A stretch of 53,360 nt of DNA from Alphaproteobacteria bacterium GM202ARS2 (lineage in GTDB: Bacteria > Pseudomonadota > Alphaproteobacteria > GM7ARS4). The DNA is taken from NCBI GenBank assembly GCA_014323835.1, contig JACONH010000011.1:1-53360 (forward strand), read 5' to 3'. Shown here piece after piece: positions 25,060-33,478 of this stretch. How positions within the stretch are numbered: position 1 is the stretch's first letter; every line of letters begins with the position of its first letter. The notes under the pieces were generated by a model. The model was not told where the DNA came from and ran no database searches. It saw only the letters and a program-made list of their open reading frames with translations. A program made the position numbers and the translations under genes.

Positions 25060-26849
25060 CGATACCCTCTCAGGATATGCCCCTTTACGAGCGTGAAAGC
25101 CGCCACGACGGTTTACATCTGCGTCCCCTTGCGCGTCTGCTGACCATGACCTTTCGCTACTGGGGCCGACTCATCGCCGCATCGCTGGCTCTGATTGTTG
25201 CCTCCGGCCTCGTTCTCGCCACAGGGCCCCTCATTAAAGAATTCGTCGATGGCGACCTCGCCAAAACCACCTCCTTCATAACCGTTTTAGTCGTCATTTT
25301 CTTGTTCATGGCAGCTATCGGCGTCAGTTCATCCCTACGCCTCTACTTTGTCGGCTGGATCGGCGAGCGCGTTGTCGCCAACCTACGTAAAAGCGTCTAT
25401 GACCACATTATCAAGCAATCGCCCTCCTTCTTCGAACTGAATCACAGCGGTGCCATTTTGTCTCGTTTAACCACCGACAGCGGTATCATTCAAACCCTTG
25501 TCGGCACCACATCGTCCGTGGCTATTCGTCACACGCTTATTCTTGTGGGCTCTATTTTCATCATGTTTTACAGCAACGTCTATCTTGCCAGCGTTGCGCT
25601 GATAACGGCACCCACCACTGTGCTGTTGCTTTATGCCCTCGGGCGACGGGTGCGCACCCTCTCGCGCAAAAGCCAAGACCGCATTGCCGACATGAGTGCC
25701 TATGCCGAAGAAAGCGTGCGAGGCATCCGCACCCTACAAGCCTACAGCCACCAATCTATCGACAAACAACGATTCGATAGCCACGTCGAAGTCGCCTTCC
25801 AAACCGCAACCTCGCGGCTCAAGATGCGTGCCTTCATGGTCGCCCTCGTCATGGTCGGCGTCTTTATGCTCGTCTCGTCACTGCTCTACATGGGCACCCT
25901 AGAAGTCAAACACGGCAACCTCACCCTAGGCGAACTCGTCCAGTTTCTGGTTATGGCTCTTTTGGCAGGCGGCTCCACCGCAGCCCTCGCCGAAAGCTTT
26001 GGCGAAATCTTACGTGCCACCGGTGCTGCCGAGCGCATGTTCGAAATCCTCGATAGCACCATCGATATTACCTCGCCCGACAACCCACGTCCCCTCACAC
26101 ACCCCATCCAAGCCGACATTCAATGCCAAAACCTCAGCTTCATCTATCCCCACGGCAAAGGCAAAAAAGCCCTCGATGACATCACCTTATCTATCGACAA
26201 CGGCGAGAAACTCGCCATCGTTGGGCCCTCGGGTGCGGGCAAATCCACCCTATTTCAGCTCCTCATGCGCTTTTACGACCCCCAACAAGGCACCATCACC
26301 CTCAACGGCAACGATATTCGTTCCTACAACGTCAACGAGCTGCGAGCAGCCTACGCCTTCGTCAGCCAAGACCCAATTATTTTTGCTGCCAGTGCCCGCG
26401 AGAACATCGCCTATGCTCGCCCCGATGCCTCCGAAGCCGACATCGAACAAGCTGCCGATGATGCCGCTATCCTTGACGTTATTCTGTCTCTGCCAGAGCG
26501 ATTCGATAGTTATCTCGGGCAGGGCGGTATCCTTCTATCCGGCGGCGAGCGTCAACGTATTGCCCTTGCCCGCGCTTTTCTCAGCAAGCCCGCCATTCTT
26601 CTCCTCGATGAAGCAACCAGCGCCGTCGATTCCGCCAGAGAACAACAGATCCAGCAAGCCGTCGATAAACTCTCGGCACAATGCACCACAATTATCATCG
26701 CCCACCGACTAGCCACAGTCATGGGCGCAGACCGCATCCTCGTCCTCGACCAAGGCAAAATCATCGCACAAGGACGACACCAAGAACTTCTCAAGACATG
26801 CGACCTCTACGCGCGGCTTGCCGAGATGCAACTACAAAAAAGCCCGTAG
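25056..26849 (+). CDS. MsbA-like ABC exporter (fused permease and ATPase)
   Basis: A 597-residue half-transporter that would act as a homodimer in the inner membrane. Residues about 25-310 carry six hydrophobic helices (ABC transporter type 1 domain). The ATPase has Walker A GPSGAGKST (390-398), a Q-loop (FVSQDPIIF), signature LSGGERQR (near 493), Walker B ILLLDEATSAVD (near 515) and the switch His in IIIAHRL. Its closest family is the lipid or drug exporter group (MsbA/LmrA). Substrate cannot be told from sequence. ATG 25056 overlaps the mutT stop; an ATG at 25077 is a second option. Confidence 0.92.
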   Translation: MTIPSQDMPLYERESRHDGLHLRPLARLLTMTFRYWGRLIAASLALIVASGLVLATGPLIKEFVDGDLAKTTSFITVLVVIFLFMAAIGVSSSLRLYFVGWIGERVVANLRKSVYDHIIKQSPSFFELNHSGAILSRLTTDSGIIQTLVGTTSSVAIRHTLILVGSIFIMFYSNVYLASVALITAPTTVLLLYALGRRVRTLSRKSQDRIADMSAYAEESVRGIRTLQAYSHQSIDKQRFDSHVEVAFQTATSRLKMRAFMVALVMVGVFMLVSSLLYMGTLEVKHGNLTLGELVQFLVMALLAGGSTAALAESFGEILRATGAAERMFEILDSTIDITSPDNPRPLTHPIQADIQCQNLSFIYPHGKGKKALDDITLSIDNGEKLAIVGPSGAGKSTLFQLLMRFYDPQQGTITLNGNDIRSYNVNELRAAYAFVSQDPIIFAASARENIAYARPDASEADIEQAADDAAILDVILSLPERFDSYLGQGGILLSGGERQRIALARAFLSKPAILLLDEATSAVDSAREQQIQQAVDKLSAQCTTIIIAHRLATVMGADRILVLDQGKIIAQGRHQELLKTCDLYARLAEMQLQKSP

Positions 26850-26854
26850 ACATC

Positions 26855-26883
26855 TTGCTCATTTTTTCACATAACCTTATAGT
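26855..26883 (+). promoter_or_regulatory. Candidate promoter for yfgM-bamB-der
   Basis: TTGCTC (26855-26860), a 17-bp spacer and TATAGT (26878-26883) give a sigma-70-like promoter in the 83-nt gap between the ABC exporter and the yfgM-like gene. The -10 matches the consensus at 5 of 6 positions and the -35 at 3 of 6. Confidence 0.45.
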
Positions 26884-26932
26884 GCTTTTCAACAAGCCTA
26901 ATCGTTGACCTTATGCGCGACTGCCCCTCACG

Positions 26933-27580
26933 ATGACTGACGACTCTCTTTTGCGTTCTATCGAGCGCGATCTCAAAAACGAACAATACAAACGTCTGTG
27001 GAAAAAGATACAGCCCTGGGTTCTGTCGGGGGTTGTGTTCGTTGTTCTTTCTGTTAGCGGCTCTGTCGCCTACGTGCAGTATCAAACCAACCTGCGAGAA
27101 GGCTGGGGCGAAAAACTCCATCAAGCCATCGTCGATATCAACGAAAAAAGCTGGGAGCAAGCCGAACAGCCCGTGCAAGAGCTCATCGACCACGCCGCAA
27201 CCGGCTACCGCAGTCTCGCCCAATTCCAAAGTGCAGCCCTTTATGCCCGCAACGGCAACAGCGAAAAAGCAGCCCAGCTCTACCAAAAACTTCACCTAGA
27301 AGCCCCGACTCAACCCTTACGAGACCTCGCCCTCGTTCTGTGGGCTTACCAGCAGCTCGATACAGAAAAACCCCAAGTCATTATCAACCGCCTACAACCG
27401 CTTTTTGATGCCAACAACCCGTGGCATCCTTCTGCTCTTGAGATTAGTGCCTACGCCCACCTGAAACAAAATAACCGCAAAGAAGCCCAAACCCTGTTCG
27501 AGCAACTGACCGAGGATGCCACCGTTCCGCAAGGAATCCAGAATCGAGCCCGAGATATGCTCGTCTTTATCGGACAATGA
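26933..27580 (+). CDS. YfgM-like tetratricopeptide membrane protein
   Basis: A 215-residue protein with one membrane helix near the N-terminus (residues about 28-50, WVLSGVVFVVLSVSGSVAYV) and a periplasmic TPR-like helical region with alternating A/L positions (GYRSLAQFQSAALYARNGNSEKAAQLYQKL). This matches the YfgM/ancillary SecYEG-associated family, which binds translocating periplasmic proteins together with PpiD. It directly precedes bamB and der, the conserved order in Proteobacteria, and overlaps bamB by 4 nt (ATGA). Confidence 0.85.
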   Translation: MTDDSLLRSIERDLKNEQYKRLWKKIQPWVLSGVVFVVLSVSGSVAYVQYQTNLREGWGEKLHQAIVDINEKSWEQAEQPVQELIDHAATGYRSLAQFQSAALYARNGNSEKAAQLYQKLHLEAPTQPLRDLALVLWAYQQLDTEKPQVIINRLQPLFDANNPWHPSALEISAYAHLKQNNRKEAQTLFEQLTEDATVPQGIQNRARDMLVFIGQ

Positions 27581-28887
27581 CCATGCGCATACCCCTTCTC
27601 CTTACCCTCGTTACATTCGGTTTTCTCGCCGCGGCATGTGCCCAAGAGCAAAAGCCTCTGGAAGGCACACGCCTCAGCGTGTTGACTCGCAGTAACAACC
27701 AAAACGCCCTCAATGTCATGCCGCGCAAGTCGATGGACGTCAAACTGCCACGCCTCATCAAAAACAAGGCGTGGGCACAACAAGGACGAAACGCCGCCCA
27801 CAACGGCGGACACCTCTTCTGGCAGGGACGCAACGACATCCTCTGGCAGAAAAAAATCAGTAGCGATGATGCCGCCATGCACCAACTGCTCTTGCCCCCC
27901 ATCGTCGCCGAAGGCAAACTCTTTGTCGCCAACGAAGACTCAACCGTCATCGCCATGGATGCCAAAAACGGCACAACCCTGTGGCAAGTCGCCCTACAAC
28001 AAGAAAATATTAGCCTCAGCAGTGGCCTCGCCTATAGCAACGGACGAGTCTTCGTAACCACAGGCTTTGCCTCCGTCTTTGCCCTCGATGCCGACAGCGG
28101 CAAAACCCTCTGGGAAATACAACTGGACTCACCCATACGAGCAGCACCAACCATCATCACCGACAAGGTTCTCGTGCAAACCACCGACAATCAACTCATT
28201 GCCATCGACCCCGAAAACGGACAACGACTCTGGTCACATCTCGGTATCGTCGAGAACATCGCTATCCTCGGTAGCGCACACCCCGCCGCCAATAAAAACG
28301 TCGCGGTTGTCGCTTACTCTTCTGGCGAAATTTTTTCTCTTAAACTGTCCAACGGCGCCGAATTCTGGAAGGATAGCCTGTCGAATCTCAATCAAAGAGA
28401 AAGTGCCTTGCCCATGAATGATATCACCGCTGCCCCCGTCATCAGCGACAACACCACCTATATTATCAGCTACGCGGGACGGATGACGGCTCTTGATTTG
28501 CGCTCCGGCAGTCGCCTCTGGGAAAGACAACTGCAAGGACAACAAACACCCTGGCTCAGCGGGCAGTATCTGTTCCTCGTCACCGAAGACAACAAGCTGC
28601 TGTGCATCGACCGAGAAGACGGCAAAGCCGTCTGGATTAAACAACTGCCCGTCTGGAAAGACCCCAGCGAAAAAGACGAGCGTATCCTATGGCGGGGGCC
28701 CATCGTCTCCAACGGCAGAGTGCTCGTCATGTCCTCCTACGGCGCCATACGGCGACACAACATCACCAACGGCGCCCTCTATGACGAAAGACAAGTCATC
28801 TACAACCCCGTGCTCCTCCCCCCCATTATCGCCGATGGTATTCTCTACATCCTCAGCGGTGACGGGAAAATTACCGCCCTTCGGTAA
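27577..28887 (+). CDS. bamB: Outer-membrane assembly lipoprotein BamB
   Basis: A 436-residue PQQ-like beta-propeller lipoprotein that joins BamA in folding outer-membrane proteins. The signal peptide ends in the lipobox LAAAC (Cys21). Repeated blade motifs are visible: AMDAKNGTTLWQ, ALDADSGKTLWE, AIDPENGQRLWS, ALDLRSGSRLWE and CIDREDGKAVWI, each with the D-x-x-x-G-x-x-x-W tryptophan-docking pattern. It is longer than the E. coli protein because of a 60-residue N-terminal linker. Start codon ATG 27577 overlaps the stop of the yfgM-like gene. It is followed 18 nt later by der. Confidence 0.92.
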   Translation: MTMRIPLLLTLVTFGFLAAACAQEQKPLEGTRLSVLTRSNNQNALNVMPRKSMDVKLPRLIKNKAWAQQGRNAAHNGGHLFWQGRNDILWQKKISSDDAAMHQLLLPPIVAEGKLFVANEDSTVIAMDAKNGTTLWQVALQQENISLSSGLAYSNGRVFVTTGFASVFALDADSGKTLWEIQLDSPIRAAPTIITDKVLVQTTDNQLIAIDPENGQRLWSHLGIVENIAILGSAHPAANKNVAVVAYSSGEIFSLKLSNGAEFWKDSLSNLNQRESALPMNDITAAPVISDNTTYIISYAGRMTALDLRSGSRLWERQLQGQQTPWLSGQYLFLVTEDNKLLCIDREDGKAVWIKQLPVWKDPSEKDERILWRGPIVSNGRVLVMSSYGAIRRHNITNGALYDERQVIYNPVLLPPIIADGILYILSGDGKITALR

Positions 28888-28905
28888 TTTCCGCCCCTAT
28901 CGGTC

Positions 28906-30270
28906 ATGTCCGCTATCAAGATTGCTCTTATCGGGCAGACCAATGTTGGCAAAACGACTCTTCTGGCTCGTTTGACGGCAACCAAGAACCTCGCACACCA
29001 AACGCCCGGCACCACCCGCGACCGTCAATACGCCACCACCACATACCAAAACCACACGTTGCAGTTCTGCGATACGCCGGGCTATCACGCCCAAACCACC
29101 CCCCTCGAAGAAGCCGCCTGGCAACAAACCATGCGCGCCTTCCATACATGCGGGCTTGCCCTTTTTATTCTCGATGGCAAAAGAGCCATCAACAACGACG
29201 AATGGCAACTCGCCAAACAACTACGCAAAACCGGCAAACCCATGCTCGCCGTCGTCAATAAATGCGAAAATAAAAACGATGACCACCACCACCAAGCCTG
29301 GCAGCTGGGGCTAGGGGAACCCATCACCCTATCAGCACGCCACGGCATCGGCATCGATGCCCTCCTCGACCGTATCATCGCTACAATCAAAACGACACGT
29401 AGCACTCTCCCGCCGCCACCCCCCCCAACCCCCCCGACCGAATCGTCCGTTGCCCCCATGACACCCGTCACGTTTGCTCTTATTGGTCGTCCCAACAGCG
29501 GTAAGTCGACCCTTGCCAATGCTCTACTAGGCGAGCCACGGGTAACCACCAGCCCCATTGCCGGCACAACCACCGACCCGGTTTGGCTGTCCTTCCACCG
29601 CAAGCACCCTTACCAGCTCATCGATACGGCAGGTATCCGCCGTAAGCACGAGCGGGGTGACAACGTTGAATCTTTAAGTATCCGCCAAGCCCTTTTGGCG
29701 ATTCGTCATGCGGACGTCATTTTGTTGCTCATCGATATGCAAGAGCAACAAACGCACCAAGACCTTGCCCTTGCCGAGCGTGTCCACAAGAAAGGCAAGC
29801 CCCTTATTCTTGTCTACAACAAGAGCGATATCGTCCGCACGCCTGTTGCGCCGTTCTGGCAACAGAACAGCCCGCCCCTTGTGGCAGCCCAGCGTATCAC
29901 CATCAGTGCCAAAACCAAGCGTAACATCCACCAGCTGTTTCCCGCCATCGAGCGAGCGGTTACCCATTGGCGAGCGGAAATCAAGACCTCGCCCCTGAAC
30001 CAATGGCTCGAGCGGGCCCAGCTCGAGCACCCCCTGCCACTGGTGCGGGGCAAAAGACCACGCCTACGCTACGGGACGCAAATTAACACCTGCCCGCCCC
30101 ACTTTCTCTTGTTCGGCACCGACCAACGCAACATCCCACAAAGCTATCACCGCTACCTCAGCAATAGCCTACGCCAACATTTTCAACTGCTGTATACACC
30201 CTTGCGTCTCCATTTCACCAACACGCAACGTAGCTCGCCCTCCTTGCCCTCCTCGCCCTTGCCTCGCTAA
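28906..30270 (+). CDS. der: Ribosome-assembly GTPase Der (EngA) with divergent first G domain
   Basis: Double GTPase needed for 50S ribosome maturation, 454 residues. The second G domain is canonical: G1 GRPNSGKST (194-202), G3 DTAG, G4 NKSD (305-308). The first deviates: G1 is GQTNVGKTT (10-18), G3 is DTPG in place of DTGG, and G4 is NKCE (118-121) in place of NKxD, replacing the guanine-specifying Asp by Glu. A proline-rich hinge (residues about 169-178) joins the domains. A KH-like domain follows (LRYGTQINTCPPHFLLF). The C-terminus is a short Ser/Pro tail. It is third in the yfgM-bamB-der cluster. Confidence 0.92.
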   Translation: MSAIKIALIGQTNVGKTTLLARLTATKNLAHQTPGTTRDRQYATTTYQNHTLQFCDTPGYHAQTTPLEEAAWQQTMRAFHTCGLALFILDGKRAINNDEWQLAKQLRKTGKPMLAVVNKCENKNDDHHHQAWQLGLGEPITLSARHGIGIDALLDRIIATIKTTRSTLPPPPPPTPPTESSVAPMTPVTFALIGRPNSGKSTLANALLGEPRVTTSPIAGTTTDPVWLSFHRKHPYQLIDTAGIRRKHERGDNVESLSIRQALLAIRHADVILLLIDMQEQQTHQDLALAERVHKKGKPLILVYNKSDIVRTPVAPFWQQNSPPLVAAQRITISAKTKRNIHQLFPAIERAVTHWRAEIKTSPLNQWLERAQLEHPLPLVRGKRPRLRYGTQINTCPPHFLLFGTDQRNIPQSYHRYLSNSLRQHFQLLYTPLRLHFTNTQRSSPSLPSSPLPR

Positions 30271-30295
30271 GCCTTTTTCGTCTATCCTTGTGGGC

Positions 30296-30649
30296 ATGAC
30301 TTTTCCGCCGCCCATCTTTTTTTTTCTGTTGCTCGCTACGTGGTTTTTCTCTGCGAGTCATGTCTTTTGTGCCGATACGGTAACCGAAGACAAAACGCCA
30401 ACCCTCGAGAGCATCGCCCGCAACTGCATGGCATGCCACGGCGGACGTGGCATCAGTCGTAGCCCGCTTATCTCGTCTCTCGTTAACATCGACAAAGAGC
30501 GATTCATTGCCCTCCTACAAGGCTACCGAGACGGCACAACGCCCGCAACAGTGATGAACCGCCTGATGCAAGGCTTCAGCGATGACGATATCCGCGCCCT
30601 TGCGGATTACTTCCAAGCCATCGACCCTGAGGTTTCCCCCCATAAGTGA
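30296..30649 (+). CDS. fccA: Cytochrome c subunit of flavocytochrome c sulfide dehydrogenase
   Basis: A periplasmic monohaem cytochrome c of about 117 residues. A hydrophobic signal peptide (residues about 6-26, ending VFCA) is followed by the haem site C44-M-A-C47-H48 and the likely distal Met in MQGFSDDDIRALADYF, a layout typical of the FccA/SoxE class. It should take electrons from the flavoprotein encoded next and pass them to the respiratory chain. ATG 30296 is preferred; GTG 30290 is in frame. No clear ribosome site is seen. It lies 8 nt before fccB, or overlaps it if fccB starts at GTG 30646. Confidence 0.85.
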   Translation: MTFPPPIFFFLLLATWFFSASHVFCADTVTEDKTPTLESIARNCMACHGGRGISRSPLISSLVNIDKERFIALLQGYRDGTTPATVMNRLMQGFSDDDIRALADYFQAIDPEVSPHK

Positions 30650-30657
30650 GCCCTGTT

Positions 30658-31956
30658 ATGCCCCTACCCATACCCCGACGGCGATTCCTCAAGTTAGGGC
30701 TTGCCACCGCATCGGTGACGACTGCCAGTTTGGCGTTGCCCTTTCTGCACGGCTGTAACCGCAAAAGCCAACCCCATATCGTCATTGTCGGCGGCGGATT
30801 CGGCGGGGCGAGCTGTGCCCGCTATCTTAAGCAACTCAACCCCCACACACGTATCACCCTTATCGAAAAAGAACGCACCATCGCCACCTGCCCGTTTAGT
30901 AACTACGTTATCGCGGGCTTTGAAGACATTAAGACAATTCAATGGTCTTTGGACGGGTTACGTCCGCACGGTATTGCCGTTGTCTACGACCGAGCCACCG
31001 CCATTGATATCGACAACAAGCGTCTTTTTCTGCAGGGTAACGACCCGCTGAGGTGGGATAGGCTGGTTCTGTCGCCCGGGGTCGATATGAAATGGGCGAG
31101 CATCGATGGGTATACGCCCGAGAGCGCGCAGCGTTTTCCCCATGCTTGGAAGGCGGGGACGCAAACGGTTACGCTAAAAAAGCAGCTGCATGCCATGCGA
31201 GACGGCGGCACTGTGGTGATTACCGCCCCACCGATGCCTTATCGCTGTCCCCCTGCTCCGTATGAGCGCGCCTCGGTGATTGCGTGGTATCTACAACGCC
31301 ATAAGCCCCGTAGCAAAGTGCTGATTCTCGATAGCAAAAACAGCTTTACCAAAAAAGCCCTCTTCCAAGAGGGATGGCAGAAACTGTATCCTAACCTTAT
31401 CGAGTGGATCCCTGCCGAGCAAGGCGGTCACGTTACCCGTATCGACCCTGCGGATGGCACTGTCAGCAACGCCGACGGGCAACGCTGGCGAGCGGATGTG
31501 CTTAACATTGTGCCGCCACAAAAGGCGGGGGCGATTGCTACCGATGCGGGCCTTGCCCCGCAAGATGATTGGTGTCAAATCCACCCGGTTACGTTTGCGT
31601 CCCTCGAAGCCCCCGACATTCATATTCTCGGTGACAGCACGGTTGCGGGGGCGATGCCTAAGTCTGCCTTTGCTGCCAATAGTCAGGGCAAAGCGTTGGC
31701 ACAAGCCCTCGATTCGCTGGTGCGGGGCAAGCCCGCACCCTATCCGTTGCTGATGAATACGTGCTATAGCCTGCTGGCACCCGATTACGGCATATCGGTT
31801 GCGGCGACGTATCGCTCGGCACACCGAGCCATCGTCGCCGTGCAAGGAAGCGGCGGACTAAGCCCGCTGGCACAAAACAAACAATTCCGCCAAAAAGAAG
31901 CCGACTACGCAAGAGCCTGGTACACCAACATGCTGGACGAAATCTACGGGAGCTAG
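30658..31956 (+). CDS. fccB: Flavoprotein subunit of sulfide dehydrogenase (FccB/SoxF type)
   Basis: An FAD enzyme of the disulfide reductase fold, about 432 residues, that oxidises sulfide in the periplasm. It has a twin-arginine signal (RRRFLKLG, residues 7-14) with a long hydrophobic part. FAD is bound by IVIVGGGFGGASCARYL (41-57). The redox cysteines are C78 (ATCPFSNYV) and C197 (YRCPPAPYERAS), both in FCSD-specific contexts, and the C-terminal FCSD domain has NTCYSLLAPDYGISV. An SQR-type enzyme would lack the Tat signal and CPPAPYER. ATG 30658 is used; GTG 30646 overlaps the cytochrome stop. The partner cytochrome precedes it, as in sulfur oxidisers. Confidence 0.9.
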   Translation: MPLPIPRRRFLKLGLATASVTTASLALPFLHGCNRKSQPHIVIVGGGFGGASCARYLKQLNPHTRITLIEKERTIATCPFSNYVIAGFEDIKTIQWSLDGLRPHGIAVVYDRATAIDIDNKRLFLQGNDPLRWDRLVLSPGVDMKWASIDGYTPESAQRFPHAWKAGTQTVTLKKQLHAMRDGGTVVITAPPMPYRCPPAPYERASVIAWYLQRHKPRSKVLILDSKNSFTKKALFQEGWQKLYPNLIEWIPAEQGGHVTRIDPADGTVSNADGQRWRADVLNIVPPQKAGAIATDAGLAPQDDWCQIHPVTFASLEAPDIHILGDSTVAGAMPKSAFAANSQGKALAQALDSLVRGKPAPYPLLMNTCYSLLAPDYGISVAATYRSAHRAIVAVQGSGGLSPLAQNKQFRQKEADYARAWYTNMLDEIYGS

Positions 31957-31962
31957 CCCCTA

Positions 31963-32586
31963 TCAAAAATGATAGGCAATACCCGCCAATACGTTGGTCT
32001 GGGTTAAACTACCGATTTCTAGCACGCCATCAAAATACTCTTGTTTTTCTAAGAACGCGGCACCGCCTTCAAAGTATAATGACAAGTGTCTACCGACCCG
32101 CGTGCTTATACCACCCCCAACCATAGAACCTGTATGAAATTGTTTGTTGTGCGATTCAAAATTACGAGAGGTAATTTCTATCATCCCTTGATTTACGGCT
32201 AGACCTATATTTGTGTAAAGCCGCGTGTCTTGTGTGAGTTCAAAGCCCGCTGTAACAAAAAAGTCTAGTGAAAATTGTGAAGATACTTCCACACAGTCTC
32301 TATCAGTGATAACGGACGCACACGCTTTGTCTGTTGCAGTGTCAGTGTATATCCCTAAACCCGCGCCAAAAAAAAATGAATTGCTCATTGATGGCTTATT
32401 CGTTGCGCGCAACTGCACGCCAAATTTTGCACCACTAACATCCTCAACATTAAGCTCATCTTCAGTAGCGTAGGAAGCATGGCCAACCCCCAACCGAATT
32501 TCTACTATGGATTTTTCTAGCGTTTGTGCTTGTGCTTGACTCGTTATGATAAATGTCAGCATCACTATGATAAAAATCTTTTTCAT
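31963..32586 (-). CDS. Outer-membrane beta-barrel protein
   Basis: A 207-residue protein with a clear signal peptide (residues 1-20, cut after AQA) and alternating hydrophobic strands ending in a C-terminal aromatic (IAYHF), the Bam recognition signal. It resembles the small OmpA/opacity-like barrel group but has no domain I can name. Two cysteines (in DKACASV and DRDCVEV) lie close together in an outer loop and could form a disulfide. It converges on fccB, 6 nt away, where a 7-bp inverted repeat spans the two stop codons. ATG 32586 is the only reasonable start. Confidence 0.75.
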   Translation of the reverse strand: MKKIFIIVMLTFIITSQAQAQTLEKSIVEIRLGVGHASYATEDELNVEDVSGAKFGVQLRATNKPSMSNSFFFGAGLGIYTDTATDKACASVITDRDCVEVSSQFSLDFFVTAGFELTQDTRLYTNIGLAVNQGMIEITSRNFESHNKQFHTGSMVGGGISTRVGRHLSLYFEGGAAFLEKQEYFDGVLEIGSLTQTNVLAGIAYHF

Positions 32587-32653
32587 GTCTTTTTACGTCT
32601 CCTGTTTATGCTACTAAATCCCAAGCAAAAAACAGGATGTATGACAAAAGCCC

Positions 32654-32908
32654 TTAGGCAACCTCGCGTTGTGTCGGCTCAGGACGTGGCACGCCCTCAG
32701 GCCACGGGGTCTGGGGTGGCCAGTTATCCGCAAACCAACGCAAGCCACGATGATAGCTTTTCACCGTAAAGTTGCCCCCTGCCCTCACCCTGCTAAAAAA
32801 CTTACCATCATTCCAAATCAGGCTCGCGACACGAGATGTGCCGATACCACGACATTCGGCATAGATTTCAACAAGTTTTTCGATGTGATATGTTTCAGGG
32901 TAATTCAT
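32654..32908 (-). CDS. Small helix-turn-helix regulator (Cro-like candidate)
   Basis: An 84-residue protein. YAECRGIGTSRVASLIWNDG looks like a helix-turn-helix, and the sequence GKFFSRVRAGGNFTVKSYHRGLRWFADNWP matches a small-regulator family common in alphaproteobacterial genomes and prophages (an N-terminal HTH followed by a conserved WFxDNWP). The function is inferred from this resemblance. Directly upstream of ATG 32908 is a perfect palindrome that overlaps the start region, so the gene is probably autoregulated. It is divergent from the Xre-type gene at 32998. The C-terminus is short and proline-rich. Confidence 0.65.
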   Translation of the reverse strand: MNYPETYHIEKLVEIYAECRGIGTSRVASLIWNDGKFFSRVRAGGNFTVKSYHRGLRWFADNWPPQTPWPEGVPRPEPTQREVA

Positions 32909-32945
32909 AATCCTATTTTTAATAGGATTAACGACAAAAAGTCAA
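32909..32945 (-). promoter_or_regulatory. Promoter and palindromic operator of the Cro-like gene
   Basis: A perfect 9-bp inverted repeat, AATCCTATT (32909-32917) with AATAGGATT (32921-32929), separated by TTT, touches the start codon. On the minus strand TTGACT (32940-32945) stands upstream as a -35, and TATTAA (32919-32924, 15-bp spacer) or a nearby AT-rich hexamer as -10. A repressor bound here would cover both the -10 and the ribosome site. Confidence 0.55.
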
Positions 32946-32961
32946 CACTAATTTTTTTAAC

Positions 32962-32989
32962 TTGACACGTTGATTATGGGATATATCCC
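32962..32989 (+). promoter_or_regulatory. Promoter and palindromic operator of the Xre-like gene
   Basis: TTGACA (32962-32967) is a perfect -35. The 12-bp perfect palindrome GGGATATATCCC (32978-32989) lies where a -10 would be, with TATATC or TATCCC inside it at 14-16 bp spacing. The start codon of the Xre-like gene is only 8 nt beyond and has no ribosome site, so the message may be leaderless or nearly so. Confidence 0.5.
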
Positions 32990-32997
32990 TTAATGCT

Positions 32998-33444
32998 ATG
33001 TCTGACTTTTTTCTTAAAATCATAGAAGCTGAGTTGAAGCGTCAAGGGATAAGGCTTGCTGCCCTGTCCAGAAAGATTTATGGCAACTCATACGCCCTGC
33101 ATGACTTAAGGCGGGGCGCGCAACCCTCAATAGAGCGGACAAAAAAAATATGCGATGCTCTCGGCTTAGACTTTCACATTGGTCCGCCTCGCAAGGACTA
33201 TAGGGACGAATGGCAACGCGCAACCTATGAAGCGGGACTCGCCATTTTACAGAAGCTCCATAACAATAAGAAGATACAGTTCACAGATAAGCTCTCGCCG
33301 GAAGACGTCGCCCTACTGATACGCGATGCGGTGCCTTTATATGCTTCCGAGCATCAACGCCGTCTACAAAGCATGCTCGCCAAATCACAAGCCCCAGCCA
33401 AAAACCCCAAAAAAACACCCCCAACCCCCACAAAGAAAAAATAG
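32998..33444 (+). CDS. Xre-type transcriptional regulator
   Basis: A 148-residue protein with an N-terminal helix-turn-helix (residues about 5-62): ELKRQGIRLAALSRKIYGNSYALHDLRRGAQPSIERTKKICDALGLDF. The following HIGPPR is frequent in alphaproteobacterial Xre proteins just after the HTH. The middle part (residues 70-125) is helical and of unknown role; no S24 peptidase domain is present. The C-terminus is a Lys/Pro-rich tail (KNPKKTPPTPTKKK). The gene is divergent from the small Cro-like regulator, with two different palindromes between them, and ends 4 nt before the parS array. Confidence 0.75.
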   Translation: MSDFFLKIIEAELKRQGIRLAALSRKIYGNSYALHDLRRGAQPSIERTKKICDALGLDFHIGPPRKDYRDEWQRATYEAGLAILQKLHNNKKIQFTDKLSPEDVALLIRDAVPLYASEHQRRLQSMLAKSQAPAKNPKKTPPTPTKKK

Positions 33445-33448
33445 GAAT

Positions 33449-33464
33449 TGTTTCTCGTGAAACA
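33449..33464. other. parS site 1 (one mismatch)
   Basis: TGTTTCTCGTGAAACA differs at one position from the widely conserved ParB-binding site TGTTTCACGTGAAACA. It starts 4 nt after the stop of the Xre-like gene. Confidence 0.75.
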
Positions 33465-33478
33465 ATTTCGTTAGGAGA

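Noticed and set aside
31959..31976. Inverted repeat CCTATCA-AAAA-TGATAGG between fccB and the barrel gene as a terminator
   Set aside because: The stem is only 7 bp, is AT-rich, has no T-run on either side and overlaps the last codons of the barrel gene.
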